A stretch of DNA of 64,000 nt. Origin: an uncultured cyanobacterium (lineage in GTDB: Bacteria; Cyanobacteriota; Cyanobacteriia; Thermostichales; Thermostichaceae). A program made the position numbers and the translations under genes. The notes under the pieces were generated by a model. It did no database searches, was not told where the DNA came from, and worked only from the letters and a program-made list of their open reading frames with translations. Positions within the stretch are counted from its first letter, which is position 1; each line of letters begins with the position of its first letter. Positions 38,102-47,248 of this stretch are shown here, one piece after another. The stretch spans positions 62,001-126,000 of the forward strand of contig CALFBB010000025.1 of assembly GCA_937944885.1 (NCBI GenBank), read 5' to 3'.

Positions 38102-38816
38102 AAGGTTCAGTCAAAAGATGAGTTCTCAGGCAGCCCACTGGGGCTTGAGGGGAATGGGGTGCTTGCTGGGCCTGGGCCTCCTGCTCATGGAGCCTGTCTA
38201 TGCAGAGGCTCCCATGACCCTTTTGACAGGGGAGCAGACCGTAGCCCAACTCAAAGAAGATGGGGCTCGCTACATGCAAATGGGTTTCCACACCCTGGCC
38301 ATCAATGCCTACCGAGGGGCGATCGAGCTGGAGGAGAAAACCTTGATTCTGCCCGGCGAGCGGGATCCGGATGTGCCCTTTAATCTGGGTTTGATCTATG
38401 CTCGCCAGGGTAACCTACCGGAGGCGCGTGTTGCCTTTCAACGGGCAGTAGAGGTGGATCCCGGTAGCTTCAAGGCCCGCTACCAGCTGGCGTTGGTGCA
38501 TCTGAAACTGGGGGAGCAAGTGGCGGCTAAGGAACAACTCACCCTCTTGGCTGCTGCTGCTGCTAGCAATCCGGAAACCCATAGCCACATCCAGTCTCTG
38601 CTGGCCACTTTGGAGACAGTTCCTTTGCCCAGCCAGGAGAAGGAGAACTTAGCTGCCGTAGAGTCTGAAGCAGCCAAACTGTCTCTCGAACCCCAGAAAA
38701 CTGAAACGGCTGTCTTGCCTGAAACCCCTGCGCAAGAACCTGCCCAAGAAATTGGGGAGGCAGAGATTCCCCCTCTATCTGCTCTGCAACGGCTGCGCCA
38801 GCGGGAGTTGAACTAG
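38088..38816 (+). CDS. Exported TPR protein, overlapping the HAD-like gene
   Basis: 242 residues. Signal-like N-terminus GMGCLLGLGLLLMEPVYAEA with a probable cut after VYA. At least two TPR units: ARYMQMGFHTLAINAYRGAI and FNLGLIYARQGNLPEARVAF, then FKARYQLALVHLKLGEQVAA. The last 80 residues are Glu/Pro/Ala-rich and likely disordered. Its start overlaps the upstream gene by 14 bp (ATG at 38088 or 38094), suggesting coupled translation. Confidence 0.7.
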   Translation: MVMNRRFSQKMSSQAAHWGLRGMGCLLGLGLLLMEPVYAEAPMTLLTGEQTVAQLKEDGARYMQMGFHTLAINAYRGAIELEEKTLILPGERDPDVPFNLGLIYARQGNLPEARVAFQRAVEVDPGSFKARYQLALVHLKLGEQVAAKEQLTLLAAAAASNPETHSHIQSLLATLETVPLPSQEKENLAAVESEAAKLSLEPQKTETAVLPETPAQEPAQEIGEAEIPPLSALQRLRQRELN

Positions 38817-38909
38817 TCACGGGGTTTTCACCCAAACCCAGACCCAAGGCCAGGGATCCCCAAAGAACCCTGGTTTTCCCCTGGCTGATTGGCCAGGCAA
38901 AAGACGAGC

Positions 38910-39062
38910 TCAAGGGTCTTCAGACTGCGGCTGAACCTGCTCGGGTTTTGACCCTTTGGTGGTAAACACCGTGGTAAACATCATCAGCATCCCTCCTGCC
39001 AAAATGAGAAGGGCCAAGCCTCCGACTATTCCGTTCATCCAGGTTGCTGCCTCAAGATCCAT
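38910..39062 (-). CDS. 50-residue single-helix membrane protein, unknown
   Basis: MDLEAATWMNGIVGGLALL, then ILAGGMLMMFTTVFTT and a polar tail KGSKPEQVQPQSEDP. One transmembrane helix. AGGGAG lies about eight bases before the ATG, which supports translation. It lies between a TPR gene and lptF on the lptF strand (lptF stop at 39146, 83 bp away). No family recognised; shape resembles small photosynthetic subunits. Confidence 0.5.
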   Translation of the reverse strand: MDLEAATWMNGIVGGLALLILAGGMLMMFTTVFTTKGSKPEQVQPQSEDP

Positions 39063-39145
39063 GTATAGGGTCTCCCTTAGGTGGATCGGCTGGATCCCAT
39101 CCTTTTTATCCTAGTAGAGGGTTGCCGGACAGGATTGCCCGGCGG

Positions 39146-40267
39146 CTATTGATTGGCGCGGTAGAGCAGCCCCAATCCCACCACTGCACAGATCCAGTTG
39201 GGTAACCAAGCAGCCACTGCCGGCCCCAGGACGCCAATTTGCCCCAATGCCTGGGTGATAAACAGCAGCACATAGAAAGCAAAAATAATCAGCACACTCA
39301 TCCCGAGTCCTAAGGAAGAGCTGGTGCGCTGTGGACGCAAGCCCAAGGGTGCCCCAATTAGGGTAAAGGCTAGGCAGACAAAGGGAAGGGCGTACTTTTG
39401 GTAAAGGCTAACCTGGAGGCGACGCACCCGTTGTCGATCTCCGGAACTGGCGATGACCTCAATGTAGCGGCTCAACTCCTGAATGTTCATTTCCTCGGGG
39501 CTGCGCGCTTCTTGGGCCAACTCCAGCGGTGCACGGGAGAGGCGCAACTCCTGGCGGCCAAAGGTGGCAATGTTGCTGTAGGTACCATCCGGGGAGACGA
39601 TGTAATTGGTGCCTTCTTCAAAGACCCAAAGGTTATGTTGGGGATCCCAACGGCCCCTCTGGGCGAGCAAGATCTGGTTCAGAGCCTCATTGGAAAAATC
39701 CAGGACAACAATGCCACGCATCTGGTTACCATCAAAGCTGCGGGCATAAAACTGGCGGGTCAGCCCTTGCCGACGGGAAAAGCTGCCATCCCCTTCTGGG
39801 CTGAGAATCTCGCCAAACTCCTGATAAAGGATGTTTTCCCGCTGAAAGCTGGGATCCCGATTCAAAGCCCGGTTCAGGGTCAGGGCTGCCTGGCGATTGC
39901 TCCTGGGAACAACCAGCTCATTAAAAAAAAACGTCAGACCCGTCACCAACACACTGAACAGAAGAGCCGGTACCACCAGCCGATACAGGCTTACCCCGCA
40001 ACTCCGCAGGGCGGTGATCTCGCTATCGGCAGACAAGCGGCCATAGGCCAGTAGCGTCGCCAGCAACATCGACATCGGAAAGGTGAGAACAATGATCCCC
40101 GGGGCTCGCAGAGCAAACACCTGCAACGCTGCCGAGAGGGAGAGTCCAGCCTCTACCACCAAACGCACCAGCTCAAATAGGGATCCCACCGCCATTACTA
40201 AGGTGGTAAAAGCCCCTACCCCGAACAAAAAAGGCAGCATCATCTCGGCAATGATGTAGCGATCCAT
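39146..40267 (-). CDS. lptF: LptF/LptG-type permease (YjgP/YjgQ family)
   Basis: Membrane subunit that with LptB extracts lipopolysaccharide for export. 373 residues from ATG 40267 (MDRYIIAEMMLPFLFGVGAF). The open frame runs to 40396, but that leader contains a perfect 17-bp tandem duplication not divisible by three (40353-40386), so it is not constrained as coding and the later start is preferred. Typical blocks: LRAPGIIVLTFPMSMLLATL, LSADSEITALRSCGVS, FFFNELVVPRSNR, and three C-terminal helices. lptB lies 155 bp upstream on the same strand. Confidence 0.88.
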   Translation of the reverse strand: MDRYIIAEMMLPFLFGVGAFTTLVMAVGSLFELVRLVVEAGLSLSAALQVFALRAPGIIVLTFPMSMLLATLLAYGRLSADSEITALRSCGVSLYRLVVPALLFSVLVTGLTFFFNELVVPRSNRQAALTLNRALNRDPSFQRENILYQEFGEILSPEGDGSFSRRQGLTRQFYARSFDGNQMRGIVVLDFSNEALNQILLAQRGRWDPQHNLWVFEEGTNYIVSPDGTYSNIATFGRQELRLSRAPLELAQEARSPEEMNIQELSRYIEVIASSGDRQRVRRLQVSLYQKYALPFVCLAFTLIGAPLGLRPQRTSSSLGLGMSVLIIFAFYVLLFITQALGQIGVLGPAVAAWLPNWICAVVGLGLLYRANQ

Positions 40268-40422
40268 CAAGCCAAAGGAGCGCCAGACAGGAATCGAGGT
40301 AACCTGCTGGGGGGAGTGCGTTTTCGGGAAGGGGGAACGAACGGTCACGATAGAAAGCAAAAGGGTAGGGAAAGCAAAAGGGTAGGCAGTAGGCAACCCA
40401 AGCGTCAGCCAGGGATCCGCAG

Positions 40423-41151
40423 CTAGAGGCGGAATTTTTCGCCCAAATAGTATTTGCGCACCAAAGGATCCACCGCCAACTCCGCAGAAGTGCCTTTAGC
40501 CAGGATGGCCCCATCATTGAGAATGTAGGCGCGGTCGGTGATCTCCAGAGTTTCCCGGACATTGTGATCGGTAATCAACACGCCGATACCTCGATGTTTC
40601 AACTTGTCCACCACTTCCTGGATATCCGCCACGGCAATCGGGTCAACCCCAGCAAAAGGCTCATCCAGCAAGAGAAATTTTGGCCCTTGGATCCCGGCGG
40701 CCAAAGCGCGGGCAATCTCAGCACGACGACGCTCTCCCCCCGATACCTGGAGGCCGAGGCTGCGGCTGACATGAGCAATGCGAAACTCCTCTAGCAGTTG
40801 ATTCAGCCGTTGTTGCCAAAGACGACGCGGCACCCCCGTCTGCTCCATGATTAACAGCAGGTTATCTTGAATGCTGAGGCGACGAAAGATGCTCGGCTCT
40901 TGGGCCAGATAGCCGATTCCCAACTGAGCACGGCGGTGCATGGGTAGGTTGGTGATGTCTTGATCCTCCAACCAAACACGACCGCGATTCGGCTGAATCA
41001 AGCCCGTCAAGATGTAAAAAGTGGTGGTTTTGCCGGCTCCATTGGGCCCTAGTAAACCCACAATCTCCCCCTGCTCAACGCTGAGGCTGACATCACTGAC
41101 CACCTCACGCCGACCATAATGCTTACAGATATTCTCTAAACGAATCTGCAT
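40423..41151 (-). CDS. lptB: LPS export ABC ATPase
   Basis: Cytoplasmic ATPase of the Lpt machine. 242 residues. Walker [12 protein letters not shown], signature [15 protein letters not shown], and Walker [14 protein letters not shown]; the switch reads [11 protein letters not shown], as in LptB. The pairing with the YjgP/YjgQ gene just downstream confirms the role. The start ATG at 41149-41151 begins [18 protein letters not shown]. Confidence 0.92.
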   Translation of the reverse strand: MQIRLENICKHYGRREVVSDVSLSVEQGEIVGLLGPNGAGKTTTFYILTGLIQPNRGRVWLEDQDITNLPMHRRAQLGIGYLAQEPSIFRRLSIQDNLLLIMEQTGVPRRLWQQRLNQLLEEFRIAHVSRSLGLQVSGGERRRAEIARALAAGIQGPKFLLLDEPFAGVDPIAVADIQEVVDKLKHRGIGVLITDHNVRETLEITDRAYILNDGAILAKGTSAELAVDPLVRKYYLGEKFRL

Positions 41152-41394
41152 AGGGCTGAACTCGGGTTGCTTACCGATTCTAAGGGGCTCTGTGGGGATG
41201 AGATCAGGGCCACTCCACCTTTTAGCTTTCCATTTTTAGCTGCATATCCCCCCTCCCTCTCAGGATGCAGCAAACCCAGCTTTCGATCCAGAGGCATCCG
41301 AGCAAAAGGAATCACCACCCCTAGGCAGTTTTGGATACTATCACTTCATGTCACAGCCCCTTGACCTCCCCATCAGGACGGGATCCCGCATCCC

Positions 41395-41745
41395 ATGCTC
41401 CGTTGTCCGGTCTGCTATTGGATCAACCTTGACTCGGATTACCACTGTCGCCGTTGTGGGCATTTTTTGCGCCGACCTTCCTCCTTTGCCAAGAGATCCC
41501 TCCTCCAGCCCAACCGGGGTAGACAAAACAGGAAAAAAGCAAAGCAGTTAATTCGCTGGGATCGTGTCTTGACCCTGACGGCAATTTTGGGTACTCTGCT
41601 CGGCTTAGGGCAGATATCTTGGCATTGGGTAGAGCCACTACTGCAGGAGCCGCCCCCACCCAACTTTGGTGTGAATCCAGAAGTCTTGCGCCGAAGTGAC
41701 GATGAACCTACCCGCACTTTCGAGAATGAATTGACCAACTTCTAA
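41395..41745 (+). CDS. Zinc-ribbon membrane protein, unknown
   Basis: 116 residues. Starts with a zinc-ribbon: MLRCPVCYWINLDSDYHCRRCGHFLRR (two CxxC pairs). A basic linker follows, then one membrane helix (LTLTAILGTLLGLGQISWHW) and a short acidic tail. Shape suggests a small membrane-anchored zinc protein. Function unknown; divergent from lptB (about 240 bp). Confidence 0.6.
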   Translation: MLRCPVCYWINLDSDYHCRRCGHFLRRPSSFAKRSLLQPNRGRQNRKKAKQLIRWDRVLTLTAILGTLLGLGQISWHWVEPLLQEPPPPNFGVNPEVLRRSDDEPTRTFENELTNF

Positions 41746-41887
41746 CTTCAGGGAAAGAGATCCGGCAAGCCACCGGAAAAGTGGCCGAACTCGGCAGCTG
41801 CCACTATCATAGTGACCAATGCAGCAGACCAAGGTTCTCCTGTATTTCCTCACCCTCTTAACATTGAAACTGTAGGGCTTGGCAACT

Positions 41888-42373
41888 ATGAATCTAAAAG
41901 TTCCCGCCATTCTGGCACTGCTCACCACAGCGGCTGTGGCCTCTACGGCGGCAGCCACTACCTATAACTCCTGCTTCATGCGCTACCTGCTGGCCTCTAA
42001 AACCTGTGCCGGTTGCCGTATGGGATCTATTACCCTGAGCAACCTGGATCTTACGGAAGCAAACTTCAGCGGCTCCGACCTGATTGAAGCCAACCTTGAG
42101 CGAACCACCTTGACCCGTGCCGATCTGAGCCGCTCCTACTTGGTAGGAGCCAACTTGCGCCGGGCTAAGTTGGGTGAGGCTAACCTGAGTGGTACCTACC
42201 TCGAAGGAGCTGATCTACGGGGGGCTGACCTGCGGGGCGCCGATCTTTCTTTTGCCTCTCTGTATGGAGCCGATCTGCGTGGAGCTGACCTGCGCAATGC
42301 CAATTTGGTGGGGGCTGATCTGCGCTTTGTCCGCACCTGGGGTGCTCGCTGGCAGGGTGCGGTTACCGAATAG
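41888..42373 (+). CDS. Exported pentapeptide-repeat protein
   Basis: 161 residues from ATG 41888 (a TTG at 41879 is possible). Signal peptide AILALLTTAAVASTAAA, then TYNSCFMRYLLASKTCAGC, then about 20 pentapeptide repeats of the A(D/N)Lxx type (LIEANLERTTLTRADLSRS, and LRGADLRGADLSFASLYGA) forming a right-handed quadrilateral beta-helix. Cyanobacterial lumenal pentapeptide proteins are common and mostly uncharacterised. The CxxC after the signal could form a disulfide. Terminator-like hairpin downstream. Confidence 0.82.
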   Translation: MNLKVPAILALLTTAAVASTAAATTYNSCFMRYLLASKTCAGCRMGSITLSNLDLTEANFSGSDLIEANLERTTLTRADLSRSYLVGANLRRAKLGEANLSGTYLEGADLRGADLRGADLSFASLYGADLRGADLRNANLVGADLRFVRTWGARWQGAVTE

Positions 42374-42411
42374 ACCGCTGTGTATTGCTTGCACTTAGCA
42401 AGTTAAGCCTT

Positions 42412-42440
42412 GGGGATCCCTTCTTTGGGGATCCTCTTTT
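42412..42440 (+). terminator. Probable terminator after the pentapeptide gene
   Basis: GGGGATCC and GGATCCTC pair with one G-T wobble across a 9-base loop, followed by TTTT at 42437-42440. Here the window-wide GGATCC motif is part of the stem. Confidence 0.5.
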
Positions 42441-42560
42441 GATCGAGGTAGCTGAGCAGGGTTTTTTACCTTTCATCAGGCCAGCAGGTGCATCGCTCCA
42501 TCACCGGGCACACAGAAGCAGGTATAAAAACCACCAACCTGATTCAGGCTTGATCTTCAG

Positions 42561-42633
42561 CGCGCCCTGGAGGACTCGAACCCCCGACATCCGGTTTTGG
42601 AGACCGACGTTCTACCAACTGAACTAAGGACGC
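42561..42633 (-). tRNA. trnW: tRNA-Trp (CCA)
   Basis: 73 nt: acceptor GCGTCCT/AGGGCGC with one G-U pair, anticodon loop TCTCCAAAA giving CCA, TPsiC arm GGGGGTTCGAGTCCTCC, discriminator G. On the same strand as rplS, about 94 bp downstream of it. Confidence 0.94.
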
Positions 42634-42727
42634 ATAGATTAAAATCGGGCTAGCCCTCCAGCCAGTTCCTCCCAGTTTAGCAGCAGACATGCCCACTCAG
42701 CTCACTACAATAACCACTCCTCAATAA

Positions 42728-43093
42728 CTACTCCTCTTTGTAATCCACCTTGGACTTAATACGAGTGGCTTTGCCCACCCGATGCCGCAGGTAGAACAGC
42801 TTGGCCCGGCGCACCTTACCGCGACGCAGCACCGTAATCGACTCGATGCGGGGAGAATGAATCAAGAAAACCCGCTCCACTCCAATTCCTTGGAAAGTTT
42901 TACGGACAGTAATAGTGCGATTGGATCCAGAGTGTCGAGCGGCAATGACGGTACCTTCAAAAGCCTGTACCCGCTCTTTGCCCCCTTCTTGAATGCGAAC
43001 TCCAACCCGCACCTGATCACCAATGCGGATCTCTGGCAGATCCGACTTCATTTGTGCCGCTTCAATGGAGCGGATAATCTCTTGGGCGTTCAT
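42728..43093 (-). CDS. rplS: 50S ribosomal protein L19
   Basis: Located at the 30S-50S interface. 121 residues from ATG 43093 ([20 protein letters not shown]); the frame extends to 43144 but relatives start here. Core [40 protein letters not shown] and [17 protein letters not shown] are diagnostic. In many cyanobacteria it is followed by tRNA-Trp, secE, nusG and the L11-L1 genes; here only tRNA-Trp remains. Confidence 0.96.
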   Translation of the reverse strand: MNAQEIIRSIEAAQMKSDLPEIRIGDQVRVGVRIQEGGKERVQAFEGTVIAARHSGSNRTITVRKTFQGIGVERVFLIHSPRIESITVLRRGKVRRAKLFYLRHRVGKATRIKSKVDYKEE

Positions 43094-43290
43094 GGTTTTC
43101 CCGCGCTTACTGGCAGTCAGCCATTTTAGCAACCCGCTATCCATCTTGTACAGAGGTTGTTACTCGGATCCTAAAGTTCAACCCAAGGAGGGATCCCTGA
43201 GCAAGATGCGGGAAACCGTGTTTACGTCCCCTAAATCTGTTCAATAAGCTAAAGAAAGATGAATCTTTTCTGACGAACGGGAGACACTCT

Positions 43291-44658
43291 GTGATCCTGC
43301 ACACCGATGAACCCAAAACGGGATCCCAATCCTCTTCCAAAATCGGAGAGTATTCTCCCTCCCGGATCGGATCCCCCAAAAAAACAGGGCTACCCATCGG
43401 TTGGATAGTTGCCGGCTTGCTGTTGGCTGGTTTGGGTGCAGGGGGTTATGTTCTGCAGCGGCAGTTCCAGCAACGGATGCTGGAGCGGTTGCAAGCCTTG
43501 ACGGTACCTGTGCAAATTTCAGACCTTACCCAGCGCCTGCGGGTGAGCGGCCAAGTACAGCCGCTGCGACAGGTAAACGTTAGCCCACGGGAGGCCGGTC
43601 GTCTGTTGGAACTCTTTGTGGATCAGGGGGATGAAGTGACCGAGGGGCAGTTACTGGCCCGTATGGATTATGGCAATTTGACCAGCAGTATTCAGCAGGC
43701 CCAAGCCCGTATTCAGGAGTTGCAAGCCCGTTTAGCCGAGCAACAGGCAGGAGAACGTCCCCAGGTCATTTTGGCTGCCCAAGCGCGGGTCGATGCAGCC
43801 CAGTCCCAGGTGAGATTGGCTCAAACGGAGTGGGAGCGCATTCAAACCCTGGTGCAGCAGGGGGTGGTGGCCCGCAACGAGTTGGATCAACGGCAGGCCC
43901 GTCTAGAGCAAGCTGAAGCAGATTTGCGCTCTGCTCAACAGGAACTTGAGCGCTTGCAACTGGGGATCCGCCCAGAAACCATTCAGCAAACCCAAGCCCA
44001 GATTGCCCAGGCGCAGGCGGAGCTGGCTCAACGGCAATCTCGAGTTGCTGAAACAGAAATCCGTGCTCCCTTTGCCGGGATTGTGGTGCAGCGCTTTGCC
44101 GAAATTGGCTCTTTCGTCACTCCCACCACTGCAGCTTCGGATGCTACCGCTGCTGCTTCTAGCTCCATTTTGGCGCTGGCGCAAGGGATGGAGGTACGGG
44201 CAGAGGTTCCAGAAGCCCAGATTGCTCAAGTGTGGGTGGGGCAGCCAGTGGAGGTGCGCTCCCTGGCCTATCCGGATCGGGTGGTCAAAGGTCGGGTGAA
44301 ACGGATTGCACCGGCCACCGTAGTGGTACGGGAAGTCACGGTCTTTCGGGTGTTTGTAGAACCGGAACCGGGAGCAGACTTTTTGCGCACCGGCATGAAT
44401 GTCTCCGTAGATTTTATTGGGGATCCCCAACCTCAGGCGCTGACGGTACCTTCTGTGGCCCTTCTCTACGAGCAAGGGAAAGAAGGGGTGATCCTACTGG
44501 ATCCGCAAACCCAACGGCCTGTTTATCGGCAGGTGGAAACCGGCATTACCCAAAGCGGAGTCACCCAGATTCTCTCAGGGTTACAGGCGGGAGATCGCGT
44601 CTTCACAACCTTGCCACCTGGCATGACCCTAGATAGCTTGATCAAAGCGGAGCCGTAA
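43291..44658 (+). CDS. HlyD/DevB-type membrane fusion protein
   Basis: 455 residues from GTG 43291. One N-terminal membrane helix (IGWIVAGLLLAGLGAGGYVL), a barrel-sandwich half (LRVSGQVQPLRQVNVSPREA, GRLLELFVDQGDEVTEGQLL), a long coiled-coil hairpin (about residues 130-250, rich in Ala, Gln and Glu), the returning half (IRAPFAGIVVQRFAEIGSFV) and a beta-barrel. Periplasmic adaptor linking the inner-membrane permease to an outer-membrane channel, as in heterocyst DevB or MacA. The permease starts 2 bp after its stop; an ATPase gene is missing here. Confidence 0.88.
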   Translation: MILHTDEPKTGSQSSSKIGEYSPSRIGSPKKTGLPIGWIVAGLLLAGLGAGGYVLQRQFQQRMLERLQALTVPVQISDLTQRLRVSGQVQPLRQVNVSPREAGRLLELFVDQGDEVTEGQLLARMDYGNLTSSIQQAQARIQELQARLAEQQAGERPQVILAAQARVDAAQSQVRLAQTEWERIQTLVQQGVVARNELDQRQARLEQAEADLRSAQQELERLQLGIRPETIQQTQAQIAQAQAELAQRQSRVAETEIRAPFAGIVVQRFAEIGSFVTPTTAASDATAAASSSILALAQGMEVRAEVPEAQIAQVWVGQPVEVRSLAYPDRVVKGRVKRIAPATVVVREVTVFRVFVEPEPGADFLRTGMNVSVDFIGDPQPQALTVPSVALLYEQGKEGVILLDPQTQRPVYRQVETGITQSGVTQILSGLQAGDRVFTTLPPGMTLDSLIKAEP

Positions 44659-44660
44659 GC

Positions 44661-45872
44661 ATGAGTTTGGTGACTTCTGCCAAAATGGCCTGGCAAATGG
44701 TGCAACGGCATCGTTTGCGCACCGGTCTTACCATGCTCGGCATCCTGATTGGCAATGCGGCGGTGGTGGCGATCGCTGGATTTGGTAATGCCGCTCAGGA
44801 GATGGCGGTGGATCAGTTCCGTTCCTTGGGCACTAACTTGTTGATCGTCTTTTCTTCCAGCCTAGGCCTAGCGGATGCTAGCAATCTCCGACCAATCACC
44901 ATGGATGACCTGAGGGCAATTAGCGAAGAGGTACCCGCCGTATCCGCAGCCGTACCCAGCATCAACACCAACGTGCGCGCAGTGCGGGGGGGGGTGGATC
45001 GCCGCTACGAAGCAACAGGCACCTGGCCGGAATATCTGTTGGTGTTGAACCTGGAAATAGAGCACGGCCGTTTCCTGTTGCCGGCAGATATCGAGGAACA
45101 GCGCTCCGTAGTGGTCCTAGGGAGTGATGCGGCTAGCCAACTGTTTGGTTTGGATCCCAGCAGTGCTCTCGGGGAGACCGTGCTGCTGAATAATCTCCCC
45201 TTTGAGGTGATCGGGACTTTGCGCTCGAAACCCACGGTGTTTGGCAACAGCGATGCCGGGGTCTTCTTGCCCGTGGATGTGGTAGCCAATCAGTTTGTTG
45301 GGCGCCGCTCCCCCTACGGCACAGAATTGACGGCGATTTTTATCTCGGCCCGCTCGGTGGAGGATCTGCCGGCAGCGGAGTTTCAAATCCGCAACCTGTT
45401 ACGGCAACGGCATCAACTGGTGGGGGAAGATGACTTTGTTATCCGCAACCAGAAGGTTTTGCTGGATGGGGCAGCCACGATCTTGGGTTTGCTGCGGGTG
45501 CTCTTGACCGGTACAGCGGCCCTTTCCCTGTTGGTGGGGGGAGTAGGGATTATGAATGTGATGTTGATTTCAGTAGCCGAGCGCACCCATGAGATTGGGG
45601 TCCGCAAAGCGATCGGGGCCGATAGCCGCCAGATTTTGCAGCAATTTGCCACAGAGGCGATTTTCATTGCCGTGACGGGAGGAGTGATTGGGATCCTCCT
45701 CAGCAGCGGCTTGCTGGTGGTAGTAGAAGTGCTTACTCCCCTAGCGACTACCATTGATCCGGTAGCAGTCCTGGTTTCCTTCTCCCTTTCCACCGCCATT
45801 GGGTTGGTCTTCGGTATTTTCCCGGCCCGTAAAGCAGCGCAATTGGATCCTATCGAAGCACTACGAGCCTGA
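44661..45872 (+). CDS. MacB/DevC-type ABC permease (FtsX family)
   Basis: 403 residues with the MacB topology: helix 1 (TMLGILIGNAAVVAIAGFGN), a large periplasmic domain (about residues 60-270), then three C-terminal helices with GGVGIMNVMLISVAERTHEI and GVRKAIGADSRQILQQF, the motif that couples to the ATPase. Starts 2 bp after the adaptor gene, so translationally coupled. The ATPase would be expected next (order devBCA) but is not adjacent; a candidate is at 17631-18422. Confidence 0.88.
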   Translation: MSLVTSAKMAWQMVQRHRLRTGLTMLGILIGNAAVVAIAGFGNAAQEMAVDQFRSLGTNLLIVFSSSLGLADASNLRPITMDDLRAISEEVPAVSAAVPSINTNVRAVRGGVDRRYEATGTWPEYLLVLNLEIEHGRFLLPADIEEQRSVVVLGSDAASQLFGLDPSSALGETVLLNNLPFEVIGTLRSKPTVFGNSDAGVFLPVDVVANQFVGRRSPYGTELTAIFISARSVEDLPAAEFQIRNLLRQRHQLVGEDDFVIRNQKVLLDGAATILGLLRVLLTGTAALSLLVGGVGIMNVMLISVAERTHEIGVRKAIGADSRQILQQFATEAIFIAVTGGVIGILLSSGLLVVVEVLTPLATTIDPVAVLVSFSLSTAIGLVFGIFPARKAAQLDPIEALRA

Positions 45873-45937
45873 ACTTTCCCTGAAACCCGTGCAGGCAAAG
45901 GGTTGGGGATCCCAACTCTTAGGCTTTGGCCTCGTTG

Positions 45938-46012
45938 GACATCCTCTCTAACCTGCTAGGCAAGCTTTCTACGTAGCAGTGGAGCGGGGCTTGCCGCACA
46001 ACGAGTCAACAA
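45938..46012 (-). repeat. Second copy of the IS605-like right-end tail
   Basis: Shares GCGGCAAGCCCCGCT, GCTACG and the end GAGAGGATGTC with the tail at 29503-29572, read on the minus strand. No transposase remnant next to this copy; prs starts 99 bp to the right. Confidence 0.5.
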
Positions 46013-46110
46013 CTCTTGAAGAATACAGTTGCTGAGGTGAGAAGTCTTGGTGCTACGATAACGACAGCTCGCCGTCAGGCGCCGGCTACGGACGAGTTCA
46101 ACTCCCAGCT

Positions 46111-47112
46111 GTGGTTCGCTCTGCCCCTCTCCTTCCCTCTTCTTCCCCTCTTGTTCCCCTTTCCGACAGCAACCGCCTCAAGATCTTCTCCGGTAGCGCC
46201 AATCCTGCCTTGGCTCAAGAGGTGGCGCGCTACCTGGGTATGGATCTGGGCCCAATGCTGCAAAAGCGCTTTGCCGATGGCGAGCTGTATATCCAGATTC
46301 AAGAGTCGATTCGCGGCGCTGATGTCTATTTGGTCCAGCCTACCTGCCGCCCTGTCAACGATCACCTGATGGAATTGTTGGTGATCATCGATGCTTGCCG
46401 TCGTGCCTCTGCCCGACAAATCACTGCTGTGCTGCCCTACTATGGCTATGCCCGTGCCGACCGCAAAACAGCGGGGCGTGAGGCGATCACCGCCAAGCTG
46501 GTGGCCAACATGATTACCCAAGCGGGAGCACATCGGGTCCTGGCAATGGATCTTCACTCGGCCCAGATCCAAGGCTACTTTGACATTCCCCTAGACCACG
46601 TTTACGCCCAGCCGGTGTTGCAGGCCTACCTCAAAGAGAAGGGCTTGCTCAGCCAAGACATCGTGGTTGTTTCCCCAGATGTGGGAGGGGTAGCCCGTGC
46701 TCGTGCCTTTGCCAAAAAACTGAAGGAAGCTCCCCTGGCGATCATCGACAAGCGCCGCCAAGCCCACAACGATGTGGAAGTGATGAACTTAATCGGGGAT
46801 GTACGGGGCAAAACGGCCATCCTTGTGGATGACATGATCGATACGGCAGGCACTATCTCGGAAGGAGCAAAGCTGTTGCGTAAGCTGGGAGCCAAAGCTG
46901 TTTATGCTTGTGCCATCCATCCTGTTTTCTCCGAACCGGCCATTCAGCGTCTTCAGGGGGGCCTGTTTGAGGAAGTGATTGTTACCAACACCATCCCTAT
47001 TCCTGAAGAACAGCGCTTTCCAGGGCTGACCGTTCTCTCGGTGGCCAATGTACTAGGGGAAGCTATCTGGCGTATCCACGAAGACAGCTCTGTGAGCAGC
47101 ATGTTTCACTAG
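46111..47112 (+). CDS. prs: Ribose-phosphate pyrophosphokinase
   Basis: Makes PRPP from ribose-5-phosphate and ATP for nucleotides, His and Trp. 333 residues from GTG. Motifs: IFSGSANPALAQEVARYLG, YYGYARADRKTAGREAITA (flexible loop), MDLHSAQIQGYFDIP and the PRPP-binding VDDMIDTAGTISEGA. The first 20 residues are extra compared with most relatives, so a later start (for example at NRLKIFSG) cannot be excluded. Confidence 0.95.
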   Translation: MVRSAPLLPSSSPLVPLSDSNRLKIFSGSANPALAQEVARYLGMDLGPMLQKRFADGELYIQIQESIRGADVYLVQPTCRPVNDHLMELLVIIDACRRASARQITAVLPYYGYARADRKTAGREAITAKLVANMITQAGAHRVLAMDLHSAQIQGYFDIPLDHVYAQPVLQAYLKEKGLLSQDIVVVSPDVGGVARARAFAKKLKEAPLAIIDKRRQAHNDVEVMNLIGDVRGKTAILVDDMIDTAGTISEGAKLLRKLGAKAVYACAIHPVFSEPAIQRLQGGLFEEVIVTNTIPIPEEQRFPGLTVLSVANVLGEAIWRIHEDSSVSSMFH

Positions 47113-47248
47113 AGCTTCGTTCGGTTAAAATTGAGCATTCAGAATCGAGTGGACAAAAAATCGGTCCACAAGGGTGTTTAGGTCCTTTTGGGCTGTGGCT
47201 GCTGGGTGTGAGGGGTGGGTTTGGTTCATCCCTTAGCAAGGTTTGCTC

